A DNA stretch of 64,000 bases from Lolium rigidum. Taxonomy: Eukaryota > Streptophyta > Magnoliopsida > Poales > Poaceae. Below, piece after piece: positions 1 to 11,986 of this stretch. The position numbers were made by a program, and so were the translations under genes. The stretch spans positions 61,947,754 through 62,011,753 of the forward strand of contig NC_061508.1 in NCBI RefSeq assembly GCF_022539505.1, read 5' to 3'. Below the pieces are notes generated by a model. That model saw nothing but the letters and a program-made list of their open reading frames with translations. It searched no databases and was not told the origin of the DNA. Positions within the stretch are counted from its first letter, which is position 1, and every line of letters starts with the position of its first letter.

Positions 1-3000
1 GAAATACTTAGAGCTTGCTAATTTGGTTTGCATATTTGGTTTCTCTAGAGTCTAGATAACATCTAGTATTGAGTTTTGAACAACAAGGAAGACGGTATGG
101 AGTCTTATAATGTTTACCATATGTCTTTTATGTGAGTTTTGTCTGTACCGTTCATCCTTGTGTTTGTTTCAAATAACCTTGCTAGCCTAAACCTTGTATC
201 GAGAGGGAATACTTCTCATGCATCCAAAATCCTTGAGCCAACCACTATGCCATTTGTGTCCACCATACCTACCTACTACATGGTATTTATCCGCCATTCC
301 AAAGTAAATTGCTTGAGTGCTACCTTTAAAATTCCATCATTCACCTTTGCAATATATAGCTCATGGGACAAATAGCTTAAAAACTATTGTGGTATTGAAT
401 ATGTACTTATGCACTTTATCTCTTATAAAGTTGCTTGTTGAGCGATAACCATGTTTCGGGGACGCCATCAACTATTCTTTGTTGAATATCATGTGAGTTG
501 CTATGCATGTCCGTCTTGTCCGAAGCAGAGAGATCTACCACCTTCATGGTTGGAGCATGCATATTGTTAGAGAAGAACTTTGGGCCGCTAACTAAAGCCA
601 TGATTCATGGTGGAAGTTTCAGTTTTGGACACATATCCTCAATCTCATATGAGAATAATAATTGTTGCCACATGCTTATGCATTAAAGAGGAGTCCATTA
701 TCCGTTGTCCATGTTGTCCCGGTATGGATGTCTAAGTTGAGAATAATCAAAAGCGAGAAATCCAAAATGCGAGCTTTCTCCTTAGACCTTTGTATAGGAG
801 ACATGGAGGTACCCCATTGTGACACTTGGTCAAAACATGTGCATTGCAAAGATCCGGTAGTCCAAGTTAATTAGGACAAGGTGCGGGCACTATTAGTATA
901 CTATGCATGAGACTTGCAACTTGTAAGATATAATGTACATAACTCATATGCTTTATTACTACCGTTGACAAAATTGTTTCATGTTTTCAAAATAAAAGCT
1001 CTAGCACAAATATAGCAATCGATGCTTTCCTCTTTGAAGGACCATTCTCTTTACTTTTATGTTGAGTCGGTTCACCTATCTCTCTCCACCTCAAGAAGCA
1101 AACACTTGTGTGAACTGTGCATTGATTCCTACATACTTGCATATTGTACTTGTTATATTACTCTATGTTGACTATTATTCATGAGATATACATGTTACAA
1201 GTTGAAAGCAACCGCTGAAACTTAATCTTCCTTTGTGTTGCTTCAATACCTTTACTTTGATTTATTGCTTTATGAGTTAACTCTTATGCAAGACTTATTA
1301 ATACTTGTCTTGAAGTACTATTCATGAAAAGTCTTTGCTTTATGATTCACTTGTTTACTCATGTCATTACCATTGTTTTGATCGCTGCATCCACTACATA
1401 TGTTTACAAATAGTATGATCAAAGTTATGATGGCATATCACTTCAGAAATTATCTTTGTTATCGTTTTACCTGCCGGGACGAGCAGAACTAAGCTTGGGG
1501 ATGCTTGATACGTCTCCGACGTATCGATAATTTCTTATGTTCTATGCCATATTATTGATGATACCTACATGTTTTATGCACACTTTATGTCATATTCGTG
1601 CATTTTCTGGAACTAACCTATTAACAAGATGCCGAAGTGCCAGTTCCTGTTTTCTGCTGTTTTTGGTTTCAGAAATCCTAGTAACAAAATATTCTCGGAA
1701 TTGGACGAAACAAAGACCCAGGGGCCTATTTTTCCACGGAGCTTCCAGAAGACCGAAGAACATACGAAGTGGGGCCACGAGGTGGCGACACCACAAGGCG
1801 GCGCGGCACCGGGGGCCCGCGCCGCCCTATGGTGTGGCCCCCTCGTCGGGCCCCCGACTCGCCCTTCCGCCTACTTAAAGCCTCCGTCGCGAAACCCCCG
1901 ATGCGAAAAACCACGATACGGAAAACCTTACCGAGACGCCGCCGCCGCCGATCCCATCTCGGGGGATTCTGGAGATCTCCTCCGGCACCCCGCCGGAGAG
2001 GGGATTCATCTCCCGGAGGACTCTACACCGCCATGGTCGCCTCCGGAGTGATGAGTGAGTAGTTCACCCCTGGACTATGGGTCCATAGCAGTAGCTAGAT
2101 GGTTGTCTTCTCCTCATTGTGCTTCATTGTTGGATCTTGTGAGCTGCCTAACATGATCAAGATCATCTATCCGTAATACTCTATGTTGTGTTTGTCGGGA
2201 TCCGATGGATAGAGAATACCATGTCATGTTAATTATCAAGTTATTACATATGTGTTGTTTATGATCTTGCATGCTCTCCGTTACTAGTAGAGGCTCTGGC
2301 CAAGTTTTTACTCTTAACTCCAAGAGGGAGTATTTATGCTCGATAGTGGGTTCATGCCTGCATTGACACCTGGGGGAGTGACAGAAACCCCTAAGGTTGT
2401 GTTGTGTTGTTGCCACTAGGGATAAAACATTGATGCTATGTCCGAGGATGTAGTTGTTGATTACATTACGCACCATACTTAATGCAATTGTCTGTTGTTA
2501 GCAACTTAATACTGGAGGGGTTCGGATGATAACCTGAAGGTGGACTTTTTAGGCATAGATGCGGTTGGATGGCGGTCTATGTACTTTGTCGTAATGCCCA
2601 ATTAAATCTCACTATACTTATCATGTCATGTATGTGCATTGTTATGCCCTCTCTATTTGTCAATTGCCCGATCGTAATTTGTTCACCCAACATGGTTTTA
2701 TCTTATGGGAGAGACACCTCTAGTGAACTCGTGGACCCCGGTCCATTCTTTAATACTGAAATACAAATCTGCTGCAATACTTGTTTTTACTATTTTCTCT
2801 GCAAACAATCATCTTCCACACAATACGGTTAATCCTTTGTTACAGCAAGCCGGTGAGATTGACAACCTCACTCGTTTCGTTGGGGCAAAGTACTTTGGTT
2901 GTGTTGTGCGAGGTTCCACGTTGGCGCCGGAATCTCCGGTGTTGCGCCGCACTACATCCCGCCGCCATCAACCTTCAACGTGCTTCTTGGCTCCTCCTGG

Positions 3001-3101
3001 TTCGATAAACCTTGGTTTCTTTCTGAGGGAAAACTTGCTGCTGTGCGCATCATACCTTCCTCTTGGGGTTGCCCAACGAACGTGTGAAATACACGCCATC
3101 A
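1..3101 (+). mobile_element. Athila-like Ty3/gypsy LTR retrotransposon, 3' part
   Basis: The first 1505 bases match, nearly base for base, the 3' non-coding part of the complete element further right (about 33272-34775). They end in the same polypurine-type stretch, aagcttggggatgc, just before the LTR. The LTR follows at 1506-3101. The left part of the element lies outside the window, so coding capacity and the left target site cannot be seen. Several small open frames here are also open in the second copy but show no protein-like conservation. Family assignment to Athila-like gypsy rests on the second copy, which has a tRNA-Asp primer site and an Athila-type gag and protease. Confidence 0.85.
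1506..3101 (+). repeat. 3' LTR of the left-edge gypsy element
   Basis: It opens with TGATACGTCTCCGACGTATC, as do the LTRs at 25596 and 34776, and ends in ...CGCCATCA. The length, about 1.6 kb, agrees with the 1589-bp LTR at 34776-36364. The GC-rich middle (about 1740-2040) and the downstream TGTTTGTCGGGATCCGATGG block are shared with those LTRs. The bases after it (aagct) should be the right target-site duplication; the left copy is off-window. Confidence 0.85.
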
Positions 3102-3394
3102 AAGCTCGGTTCGGGCTTCAAAGAAAATCGGTCTGGCTCGGGCAACAAGGGATGGCGACGGTGGACCTCAACCAACTTGGTGTTAGTGACCAAGTGGCAA
3201 CACACGCGCTCGCCGGCGCGTCTTTGGCGAAGCGGTCACCGGTGAGACTAGTGGGAGTTGGATGGCGTGGAAGAACACTGCCGGCGAGGTCTGACATGAA
3301 GGAACACCGTTGTTCCAAATCCTTCCGGCAGCATCATCGGCCCTGGGCGCAGATCACCGGCAGCCTAGCTAGCTACCTGGTGGTGAGGCGCGAG
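3102..3394. other. GC-rich unassigned sequence between two LTRs
   Basis: This short stretch lies between the left gypsy LTR and the solo copia LTR. It continues after the solo LTR at 5253, so both parts were once contiguous. A frame open from 2705 into this stretch is mostly LTR sequence and matches no family I recognise. No gene is called. Confidence 0.4.
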
Positions 3395-3399
3395 GAATG

Positions 3400-5247
3400 T
3401 GTTGGATATGGTAGAAAATAATAAAGTGTGTTTATTATCATATATATCAATAGTTCATAATAGTTTCTGGCCATGTTATAATTGTATCAACCGGAAACAT
3501 TGATACATGTGTGGTATTGTAAACAAACCAGGGTCCCTAATGAGCATTCGCAAACTAGTTCATTCAGCTTTTTTAGTCATTCGTTACTGCGTCAGTGGTC
3601 TTTTCTTTGTTCCACATCCTTAGCCAAGACAAAGTAAGTCCGCGAAGAAGGAAAAGGGAGGAGCCTACGCTTGATTCGTATAGAATTGCATTATGCACCC
3701 TATCTGGGGGCGTCCTTCTTAATAGATGATCGAGGTTTCCCGATCATAGAAATGTAGTCATTGACAATGGAGTCATATCACAGTGAATGATAAGATGGAC
3801 ATTCCCATATATAAGTATTATAATGAGATCAAAGTCACATCTAGTTCAACATTACGATATTTATGAAAGTGAAGTAAGCTAATCCTTAGATCGTGGGATC
3901 ATATCTAATCACTGTCACCGGAGGCTCCTTTGGCTGCATCAATCACCACACCGTTGAAGGGTGGTCACAAAGTTGTAGTTGGGTATCCAATGGTATGGTT
4001 GAGGCATATGGATCAAGCGCGGGATTTGTTCATCCGCGTGATAGAAGATACTCTGGGCCCAGTCACTGAGATTACATTCGAGTTGCAACATATGACTAGG
4101 TCATGAGGATGGAATCGAACAGAACGAATTGAATAGCCTTGTCGGTAATAATATTGTACTAGGTATCGTGATACCAATGATCAGGTCTCGGGCGAGGGTC
4201 GGTATCGAAGTAACAAAGGGAATAGGATACGACGTAATGATTCAAACGACGATCACATCTTCGTAGAATACATAGGGGTCACTATTGTTCCCCAGAACAC
4301 CCTGGTGATCATTGATCGGAGAGTGTCTCGATCATGTCTGTGTCATGCTCGAGCTGTAGGGAAAAACACTTAAGAGTTGAACGAAACTTAAGATATTTTG
4401 GATTCAAAGAAAACACCGGAGAATAGAGAAGAGAGAATCGGAAAGGGTTCCGGGAGAATCCGAAGGATGTTCGGAGTGATACGAGAGGTGTCTCGGATCA
4501 TCGGGAACTAAATAATATGTATTATATATTATTTAATTAATTAATATTAAATATATGTATTTATTTAATTAAAAGGAGCAACCCACCTTAATAGGCCCCT
4601 CCCGGAGGGGGCCCATTAAGTGGCCGGCCACCCCTAGGGTTTCCAAGGTGGGGGCTAGGGTTTCATAGGTGGGGCGCATGGGAACTTGAGGGGCCCAGCC
4701 GGCTAACCCCCTAGGGTTTCCCTCCTTTGGCCGCCCCACCTCCTCCCCTTCCCCCTATATATAGTGGTGGGATGGGAGGAGGAGAGCACACAACAAAATT
4801 AGGGTTTAGGGAGAAAGAGAGCCCCTTTGGGCGTCTCCGCTCCTCATACCTTATGTCTCTCTCTTGTTCTCTCTCTACCCGTGGTTCCTCAAAGAGCTGC
4901 GCACGGAGGGAGTACTCCACCCGGTACGCGGGAGCGCTGCCTAGATCTGGATCCAGAAGATCTACTTCCATAACTTTGCTGGATCAGAGACAGGAGCATC
5001 GTTGACCACCGTATGTGTGTAGACGAGGTGATGCACTTGTGGTACTCATGATTGTATGAGAGGACTTCTACACGATCCGAGGTCAGCGACGAAGTACGAC
5101 TACATCAACCACGTTCTAACGGAACGTTAACTGCTGTCAGCCTACGAGGGTACATCACCGATACCATCTTCGCTACTGCATTACTCCTAGATAGATATGG
5201 GCAACGAGGTTGCGTTAGTTTTTGTTTTCTGCTAAGAATCCCCAACA
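3400..5247 (+). mobile_element. Copia-type solo LTR with target-site duplication
   Basis: The 1848-bp sequence opens TGTTGG and closes CCAACA. It is flanked on both sides by GAATG (3395-3399 and 5248-5252). No primer-binding site or internal domain is attached. Its start, with ...AATAATAAAGTG, and its end, ...TTTTCTGCTAAGAATCCCC, resemble the Angela/BARE/WIS type of Triticeae copia LTR, and the same block order is seen in the complete copia LTRs at 10174 and 16995. A solo LTR is the usual product of recombination between the two LTRs of one insertion. The perfect TSD argues against a simple truncation. Confidence 0.9.
4756..4763 (+). promoter_or_regulatory. TATA box of the solo LTR
   Basis: TATATATA lies after a C-rich stretch near the expected U3/R boundary, followed by a CT-rich leader-like region with GAGAGAAAGAGAG-type runs. 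It is inferred to be the LTR promoter; activity is unknown. Confidence 0.5.
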
Positions 5248-5252
5248 GAATG

Positions 5253-6130
5253 TGGCCGCGGCGTGGCTTGGAGGGCCGGGGAAGAAAGGCGACGATCGCG
5301 TCATCCTGGGGCAGCGGTGGATCTTGAATTCTTGACTGGAAGCTACGAGCACTTTTTCTTTTTAACAAGGAGAGATGATGCATATGAGCTGCTCAGTTTT
5401 ATGGATCGCTAAGCAGGCCAGCAAGCAACACCAAGGCCCGATCGTCTCCAACTTATTTCGTTAAAAGTCCGAGCCGAGCCAGTCGAGCCACTTGCTCATC
5501 ATGGTCCAGCAAATTTGGCTCGACTCGGTCACTCCCTCTCGCGGGCCGAGCCCAACTCAGAGAGAGCCGAGAAAAGCTCGGGCCGAGCCAAAAACTCGGC
5601 CTGTACGTCCACCCTTACATGTGGGTATTCGCAAGGTTGGGCTAGAGGGAGGAGGTCAAAAGTGAGGGTCTTCCGAGCGCGAGCAAAACTGAATAGTTCA
5701 AACCTATGAAAGGCATGGAACCAATTATCCCTTATGTACATGGTATGTGGAGTATGAGAGTCATTCCGGTGGTGCACTGGAATTAATCCGAGACTTAATA
5801 TGGGAGAAGTGACATCAAAAGAGTTTTGGAGTTACCTAATATGGATTTGGATTTGTCGGAATTGTTCCAATGATGTTTATTGGAGGGATTAGGGTTTCGG
5901 TGTTTTCATAAAGGTTTCGGAATTTTGTGGAATCCCCTGGAGGGGGTGTCTGGAAGGCGGACACTTTAAGGGGTGGCCGCATGGGCACTAGGGTCCCACA
6001 TGGGATGCTGCATCATGCCCTATCTAGGCCCCAATTCAGGGGTGCACGATTTGGTAGGGGTGCCCAACCGAAGCCCCCCACCTATTGACGAGGGGCGTAG
6101 CCCCTCTTTTTATCGTGGGGCGTAGCCCCT
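5253..6130. other. Gene-free stretch with decayed LTR-like sequence
   Basis: The first 200 bases continue the host sequence broken by the solo LTR. Around 5465-5610 there is a cluster of GAGCCGAGCC-type motifs. From about 5700 the text resembles a degenerate LTR (phrases such as gttttggagttacctaatatgg and a C-rich stretch). At 6098-6141 a 26-bp segment, GTGGGGCGTAGCCCCTCTTT plus six bases, is tandemly doubled; each unit contains the palindrome GGGGCGTAGCCCC. No gene is visible. Confidence 0.5.
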
Positions 6131-6735
6131 CTTTTTATCGAATCCAGACCGTTGCTATTTTTATTTGACATCCATATCTATATTGTACAGGGATAATGGT
6201 AGTTGGGGCTAGTTCATCTGACGGATCAGGTACTAGTTAACTGCTCTAGTGGCAATCCGCAAAAACCTACTTCAAGATCACGTCCCTGGACATGATCTCG
6301 GGATACCGGTGTAAACTTCGACAGTGCCGCTTAAGGTCTTACCATTCGTCGAGTCCCGGCCATATTTATCGGGTACCTAACGCGTCCGTTAGGATTTTTC
6401 TTCGTATCCGTTGATACGGATAAAAGTAGCAGAGCGCTGTCTTTGGCGATGCCACGCCACACGTAACGGATCTCGGGTCTTACCTTCGCAGAGTTTTGCG
6501 GCATTCGTGAGATTGTTCGCGACTTTGGCGCTCTGAGAATATTTTGTCAAGTGCCTTGTTCGGCTGATGCAATGACCCATTTTGCGGGTTCTTCTATATT
6601 TTTCTCGGGCGTGATGAGACAGCCGAATATATTGAGTTCTTCTATATTTTCGGGTACATCACCGATGCTCTTGCTCGGAAGAATATGACGAGTCAATAAA
6701 CCCGAAGATTTATCCACCCTCTCTTTTTTTATGCT

Positions 6736-7200
6736 CCTCCTTGATGATAATTTCGTGGAGTTCCTCCTTGAAGAGATTTTTTTTTTAAGTTCCTCCTGGA
6801 AGAAAATTTCTTCGAGTTCTTCTTGAGGGAAATTCATCGGGTCCTCCTTGAGGAAAATTCTTCGGGCCCTTTTTTGAGGATAATTCTTCGGGACCTCCTT
6901 GAAGATAATTTTTCGAGACCTCCTTGAAGATAATTCTTCGGGTCCTCCTTGAGGATAATTCTTCGGGACCTCCTTGAAGATAATTTTTCGAGACCTCCTT
7001 GAAGATAATTCTTCGGGTCCTCCTTGAAGATAATTTTTCGAGACCTCCTTGAAGATAATTTTTCGAGACCTCCTTGAAGATAATTCTTCGGGTCCTCCTT
7101 GAAGATAATTTTTCGAGACCTCCTTGAAGATAATTCTTCGGGTCCTGTCCTTTCTTGAAGACAATTTCGTCGAGTTCTCCCTGTAGACAATTTTGTCGGG
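6736..7200. repeat. 25-bp minisatellite, open in several reading frames
   Basis: The unit is 25 bases, of the form TTCGGGACCTCCTTGAAGAT followed by AATTC, with clean copies from about 6890 to 7150 and degenerate copies on both sides. Because 25 is not a multiple of three, three units (75 bp) restore the frame. This is why minus-strand frames of 230 and 135 codons overlap here and show the same 25-residue period. The frames are best explained as by-products of a stop-free tandem repeat inside the gypsy element. Confidence 0.8.
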
Positions 7201-7737
7201 TTCTCTCTTATATAGTTTGAATTTTGCTTTCTCCTGCACAAATAAACAAACTTTTTCTATATTTCCTTGACTCTCTTTTTCGCATGCGGTGTTAGATGCT
7301 CAGATTCGATGATATATAAAGTGAATATATGCTGCGCAGCCCCCAACTGTCGGGTGCGACGAAAGTAAACGATAATCAACTTTGTGCAAAATAAAAGAAC
7401 ACTTAGCTTTTTGGACACGACGAAGTCGATGCATGATGAAGTCTTCGAGTGTAGATAAGAAATCTAGCCAAAGTAGAAACCACCAAATAGCAAAAGTGGA
7501 TGCCGCGAAATTGTTGATGAAGAAATAGTCGAGCCCCCGAGCGTTGCTGAGGTGATGTCATGATTGTTGCTTAGACGCCGTGTCACAATTGTTACTCGGG
7601 GTCGCCGAAAAAAGGCCATTAAGGATGAAATACTGAAGATGAAGCCCGAGATGAAGTACTTGAGATGAATCCATATTAAAGATTACACCATCAAATATGA
7701 ATCATATATTGAAGATGAATCCGCTGATATCATAGAG

Positions 7738-8060
7738 GATGAATCCATTGACCCGAAGAATCCAGTAATAACCATAAAAGATGAATCCGTTGATATCATA
7801 GAGGATGAATCCATTGACCCGAAGAATCCAGTAATAACCATAAAAGATGAATCCGTTGATATCATAGAGGATGAATCCATTGACCCGAAGAATCCAGTAA
7901 TAACCATAAAAGATGAATCCGTTGATATCATAGAGGATGAATCCATTGACCCGAAGAATCCAGTAATAACCATAAAAGATGAACCCGTTGATATCATAGA
8001 GGATAAATCCATTGACCCGAAGAAAATAGTTCCAGTAATAACCATAGAAAATGAATCCAT
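7738..8060. repeat. 66-bp minisatellite (22-codon unit)
   Basis: A 66-bp unit beginning GATGAATCCATTGACCCGAA recurs at 7738, 7804, 7870, 7936 and 8002, the last copy being altered. The unit is a multiple of three and is open on both strands. On the plus strand it reads as an acidic 22-residue repeat (DESIDPKNPVITIK then DESVDIIE), open from about 7666 to 8140 but without a start codon. The minus strand is open in more than one frame. No family is recognised. Confidence 0.8.
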
Positions 8061-9505
8061 TGACCCGGAAACACATCGGGTAATATTGTATAACAATAAT
8101 AACCCAAAGAAAACCAATCCAGTAATCCGAAGAAATTAAATCCACTGAGCCGAAGAAGATAAAGCCACAAGTAATCGAATACATTTGTGATAACGAAGTA
8201 ATGGCGCAGCCCCCGAGTGTTGGTGAGTTTGCTGTAATGATGCAATGTTGCAGCCCCCAAGTATTTGAGTGTGACGAAAATAAATAATAATTGACTTTTT
8301 TGAAGAGGAACACTTAGCTTTTTATCGGCTGTGGCGGCGCCTGACCGGAAGTAGTCGATGCAGTTGCACGGCGCCTGGCCGAAGTAGTCAATGTAGAGCG
8401 CGCAGTCGATGTGGCGGATCCGTGCGGCGTTTAACCGAAAATATTCGACACGGTGGAAGTAGTCGGCATGGTGGAGAGAATCGTCGAGTTCACGGCGGGC
8501 GAGCCCCCGAGCGAGGCGAGTGCACGATGTTGGATGCGCGACGGCGGACGCAGGATGGCGAAAACACGGTCGACATAGCAAAGTGGTCGAAGCATATTTT
8601 TGATCTGCAGTTATATTACGGCGCAAAAAACTACGCGCAAATAAAAGTACGAGCCAAAAAAATATTTGGCGAAATATTCTGTGCCTAATTGGAAATATAG
8701 CACCTGGTCCTCCGTCCTTGTATCTGATGAGCAGCATAAATACGCGGGTTCTCCGAACATACCGGATAGGCGGCCATTGAATCTGATAGACGCGTAGCAG
8801 CTCCACTTTGTTTGTGTATGCTCCAAAAAAAAAATTTCTTCGTCCGCCCACTCCTGTGTTCTTGGACTCATGATCGTTTTATACATGCATAAAGAGCAAA
8901 TATATGTGTGCATAGGGATTAAATCGAGCCGAAAATAATTGATGGTTAGACTAAATCGTAAGAGAGAGATCAATATAAAAGCAATGAACCGATCGGCCAC
9001 GACCGTGCAAGCGGACACTGAGTACTTTGCATAATGCACGTTTGCTCCTGGTTGCTTTGGTTCCTCGTAACTTGAGCACGTCGGTAGCAGGCGTGTTGCC
9101 AGTTGATGTCGGCATGTGGTGCCTTGGATTTCTCTTGATTCCTCGAATACATGTAATGGACCTGGTGCTTTTACCGGAGAACCCTGGACAGCCGCGTTAG
9201 CCAAAAAAGAAGTAAAAAATTTCATGTTACCGCCTGTAGTGTTCATGAGAGATTGTATCCGTCGACTACTCCAATTTGGAGTATTCTTGTGCCCGAAACT
9301 TGCTCCTTTGCTGTTTTTGCCTATGTTCAGCTCCGTCTGAGCGCCTCGCCAGCGACCGCACGACTCTAATGACTTCATGCATGCCAGGCGATCTCCTTCT
9401 AGCTGCGTACCGCTTCCGCGCAGCGTCATTGCTGATCATTGTTGATGATGGATCCCGCCCGGATAATAAAATCCAGTCGTCGCGATTCCCACAGACGGCG
9501 CCAAT

Positions 9506-9913
9506 TGACGAGGGATCACCTCGGCAATGCCTACGTATTGTAGACTAGGGTTTCGGGAGAGAGCGACGATGGAGATTCCGGGGACGAGATTAGGCACACG
9601 ACGTACCCAGCTTCGGGTCCCCTCGGTGGAGGATCCCTACGTGCTGCTAACAATCCACTATATGAACACAAGTATCTTTACAGGGTGCCGCCGTAGCAGA
9701 GCTATGTTGTCTATCTCTATGTCTATATCTTGGCCTCCTTATTTCGGATGCCCTGGCTAGCTTTATATATGCAACCAGCCTAGGGTTTTACAAGAGTCCT
9801 AGTCGACTACTTCTTCGGGTTGCCTTGTTGGGCCTTCTCCATATTTGGTCTTCTCCATATTGGGCCGAGCCAGGTATACTAATAATGGGTACCCGAAGGG
9901 TATGCCCATGTCA
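9506..9913 (-). repeat. 5' LTR of the minus-strand gypsy element
   Basis: The LTR opens TGACGAGGG and closes CCCATGTCA, giving a short terminal inverted repeat TGAC/GTCA. It lies directly beside the primer site on its left, which fixes the orientation as minus. A TTTATATATG stretch around 9760 could contribute to a promoter, but this is not certain. Confidence 0.6.
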
Positions 9914-10079
9914 CCTACGACCCCTTCCTCGTATGGGAGGGCGGCTACGGTTTGGCGGTGTGGCTAGAACATACCATATGGGGGGCGGTGGCCAAGCGCC
10001 CGAAGCCAGGCAGCTCCCTCTCCAAGTTGGTACCCCCTTGGCCTCCAATATAAACCCAAGACCCCCTCTCATATGAATG

Positions 10080-10081
10080 AC

Positions 10082-10141
<60 letters not shown>

Positions 10142-10173
10142 CTCTCTCGCTCTCTCTCGCTCTCTCTCTCTCT
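10080..10173. repeat. CT microsatellite, left part
   Basis: Almost pure TC dinucleotides with a few CGC interruptions. It is the left half of a microsatellite split by the copia insertion; the right half is 18793-18830. Long frames over it on either strand (SLSLSL or RERERE) are artefacts. Confidence 0.95.
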
Positions 10174-11971
10174 TGAAGGAGATATGCCCTAGAGGCAATA
10201 ATAAAGTGGTTATTATTTATATCTTTATGTTTATGATAAATGTTTATATATCATGCTATAATTGTATTAACCGAAACATTAGTACATGTGTGATATGTAG
10301 ACAACAAGAAGTCCCTAGTATGCCTCTTAAACTAGCTTGTTGATTAATGGATGATTAGTTTCATAATCATGAACATTGGATGTTATTAATAACAAGGTTA
10401 TATCATTATATGAATGATGTAATGGGCACACCCAATTAAGCGTAGCATAAGATCTCGTCATTAAGTTATTTGCTATAAGCTTTCGATACATAGTTACCTA
10501 GTCCTTATAACCATGAGATCATATAAATCACTTGTACCTGAAAGGTACTTTGATTACACCAAACACCACTGCGTAAATGGGTGGTTATAAAGGTGGGATT
10601 AAGTATCCGGAAAGTATGAGTTGAGGCATATGGATCAACAGTGGGATTTGTCCATCCCGATGACTGATAGATATACTCCGGGCCCTCTCGGTGGAATGTC
10701 GTCTAAGTCTTGCAAGCATATGAATAAGTTCATAAGAGACCACATACCACGCGTATGAGTAAAAGAGTACTTGTCGAGAGACGAGGTTGAACAAGGTATA
10801 GAGTGATACCGATGATCAAACCTCGGACAAGTAAAATATCGCGTGACAAAGGGAATTGGTATCATATGTGAATGGTTCATTCGATCACCGAAGTCATCGT
10901 TGAATGTGTGGGAGCCATTATGGATCTCCAGATCCCGCTATTGGTTATTGGTCGGAGTGAGTACTCAACCATGTCCGCATAGTTCACGAACCGTAGGGTG
11001 ACACACTTAAAGTTGGATGTTGAAATGGTAGAACTTGAATATGGAATGGAGTTCGAATATTTGTTCTGGAGTCCCGGATGAGATCCCGGACATCACGAGA
11101 GTTCCGGAATGGTCCGGAGAATAAGATTCATATATAGGAAGTCATATTCCAAGTTTGGAAATGATCCGGTGCATTTATGGCAGGTTCTAGAAGGTTCTAG
11201 AAAAGTCCGGAAGAATGGCACTTTGGAAAGTGGAGTCCCAAAGAGACTCCACTTGCATGACCAGCCAACCCTAAAGGGGAGGAGTCCAAGGTGGACTCCC
11301 CTAGGGTGGCCGGCCAACCCACCTCAAGGAAAGGTGGGAGTCCCACCTTGGGTAGGACTCCCTCCTTGAGTAGGTTTCCCACATATGGGAGGTTTTAGTG
11401 TTGGGGTCTTATTCGAAGACTTGGACTAGAACTCTTGGGGCTTCCACCTATATAATGAGGGGCATAGAGAGGGGCTGACCACTCTTTGGCTCAGCCTTGG
11501 CCGCACCCCTTAGAGGGCCGGCGCCCAACCCCCTCTCTCTCCCCAAACCCTAGCGGTCTTTCTCCTCCACCACATCCCGCACGCTTAAGCGAAGCTCCGC
11601 CGGATTTCTCCACCACCACCAACACCACGCCGTCGTGCTGTCGGATTCAAGAGGAGCTACTACTTCCGCTGCCCGCCGGAACGGGGAGGTGGACGTCGTC
11701 TTCATCAACAACCGAACGTGTGACCGAGTACGGAGGTGCTGCCCGTTCGTGGCGCCGGAACCGATCGTGATCAAGATCTTCTACGCGCTTTTGCAAGCGG
11801 CAAGTGATCGTCTACCGCAGCAATAAGAGCCTACTCTTATAGGCTTTGGAATCTCTTCAAGGGTTAGTCTTGATCATCCCCTCGTTGCTACCGTCTTCTA
11901 GATTGCATCTTGGCTTGGATTGCGTGTTCGCGGTAGAAATTTTTTTGTTTTCTATGCAACGTTATCCTACA
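10174..11971 (+). repeat. 5' LTR of the copia element
   Basis: It opens TGAAGGAGATATGCCCTAGA and ends GCAACGTTATCCTACA. A TATA-type box TATATAAT lies at 11449-11456, followed by a leader containing the GC-rich start of the transcript. It is nearly identical to the 3' LTR. Confidence 0.92.
11449..11456 (+). promoter_or_regulatory. TATA box of the copia 5' LTR
   Basis: TATATAAT within CACCTATATAATGAGG. The same site is at 18269-18276 in the 3' LTR. Its position before the GC-rich R/U5-like part agrees with an LTR promoter. Confidence 0.55.
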
Positions 11972-11973
11972 AG

Positions 11974-11986
11974 TGGTATCGGAGCC
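11974..11986 (+). promoter_or_regulatory. Primer-binding site, initiator tRNA-Met type
   Basis: TGGTATCGGAGCC begins two bases after the 5' LTR. This is the usual primer site of plant copia elements (complementary to the 3' end of initiator tRNA-Met). Confidence 0.85.

Larger units (their letters stand above)
6130..9913 (-). mobile_element. Decayed Ty3/gypsy element, minus strand, 5' LTR plus internal part
   Basis: Read on the minus strand, a 408-bp LTR (9913 to 9506) is followed by a primer site beginning TGGCGCCGTCTGTGGGAA (9503-9486), a form common in grass gypsy elements of the Fatima/Laura type. Downstream is a leader with a short gag-like start (about 9460-9290) that soon meets stops. 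Beyond it are long AT-rich stretches, phrases such as GCAGCCCCCGAG, and two minisatellites. No protease, RT or integrase motif is recognisable and no second LTR is seen, so the element is truncated or non-autonomous. The left limit is uncertain. Confidence 0.55.

Noticed and set aside
1537..2062. Overlapping frames inside the LTR, repeated in the LTRs at 25596 and 34776
   Set aside because: They change frame between copies through indels, so they are not conserved as proteins.
7683..8851. Minus-strand frames of 144, 203 and 285 codons
   Set aside because: Mostly produced by the 66-bp repeat and neighbouring retroelement DNA; no domain is visible and the frames overlap one another.
8611..9429. 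Minus-strand frame of 272 codons next to the gypsy LTR
   Set aside because: It lies in the element leader, where a shorter gag-like start reads in another frame; the composition is not protein-like and no family is recognised.
9911..10343. Open frames made of RERERE or SLSLSL
   Set aside because: They are translations of the CT microsatellite, not genes.
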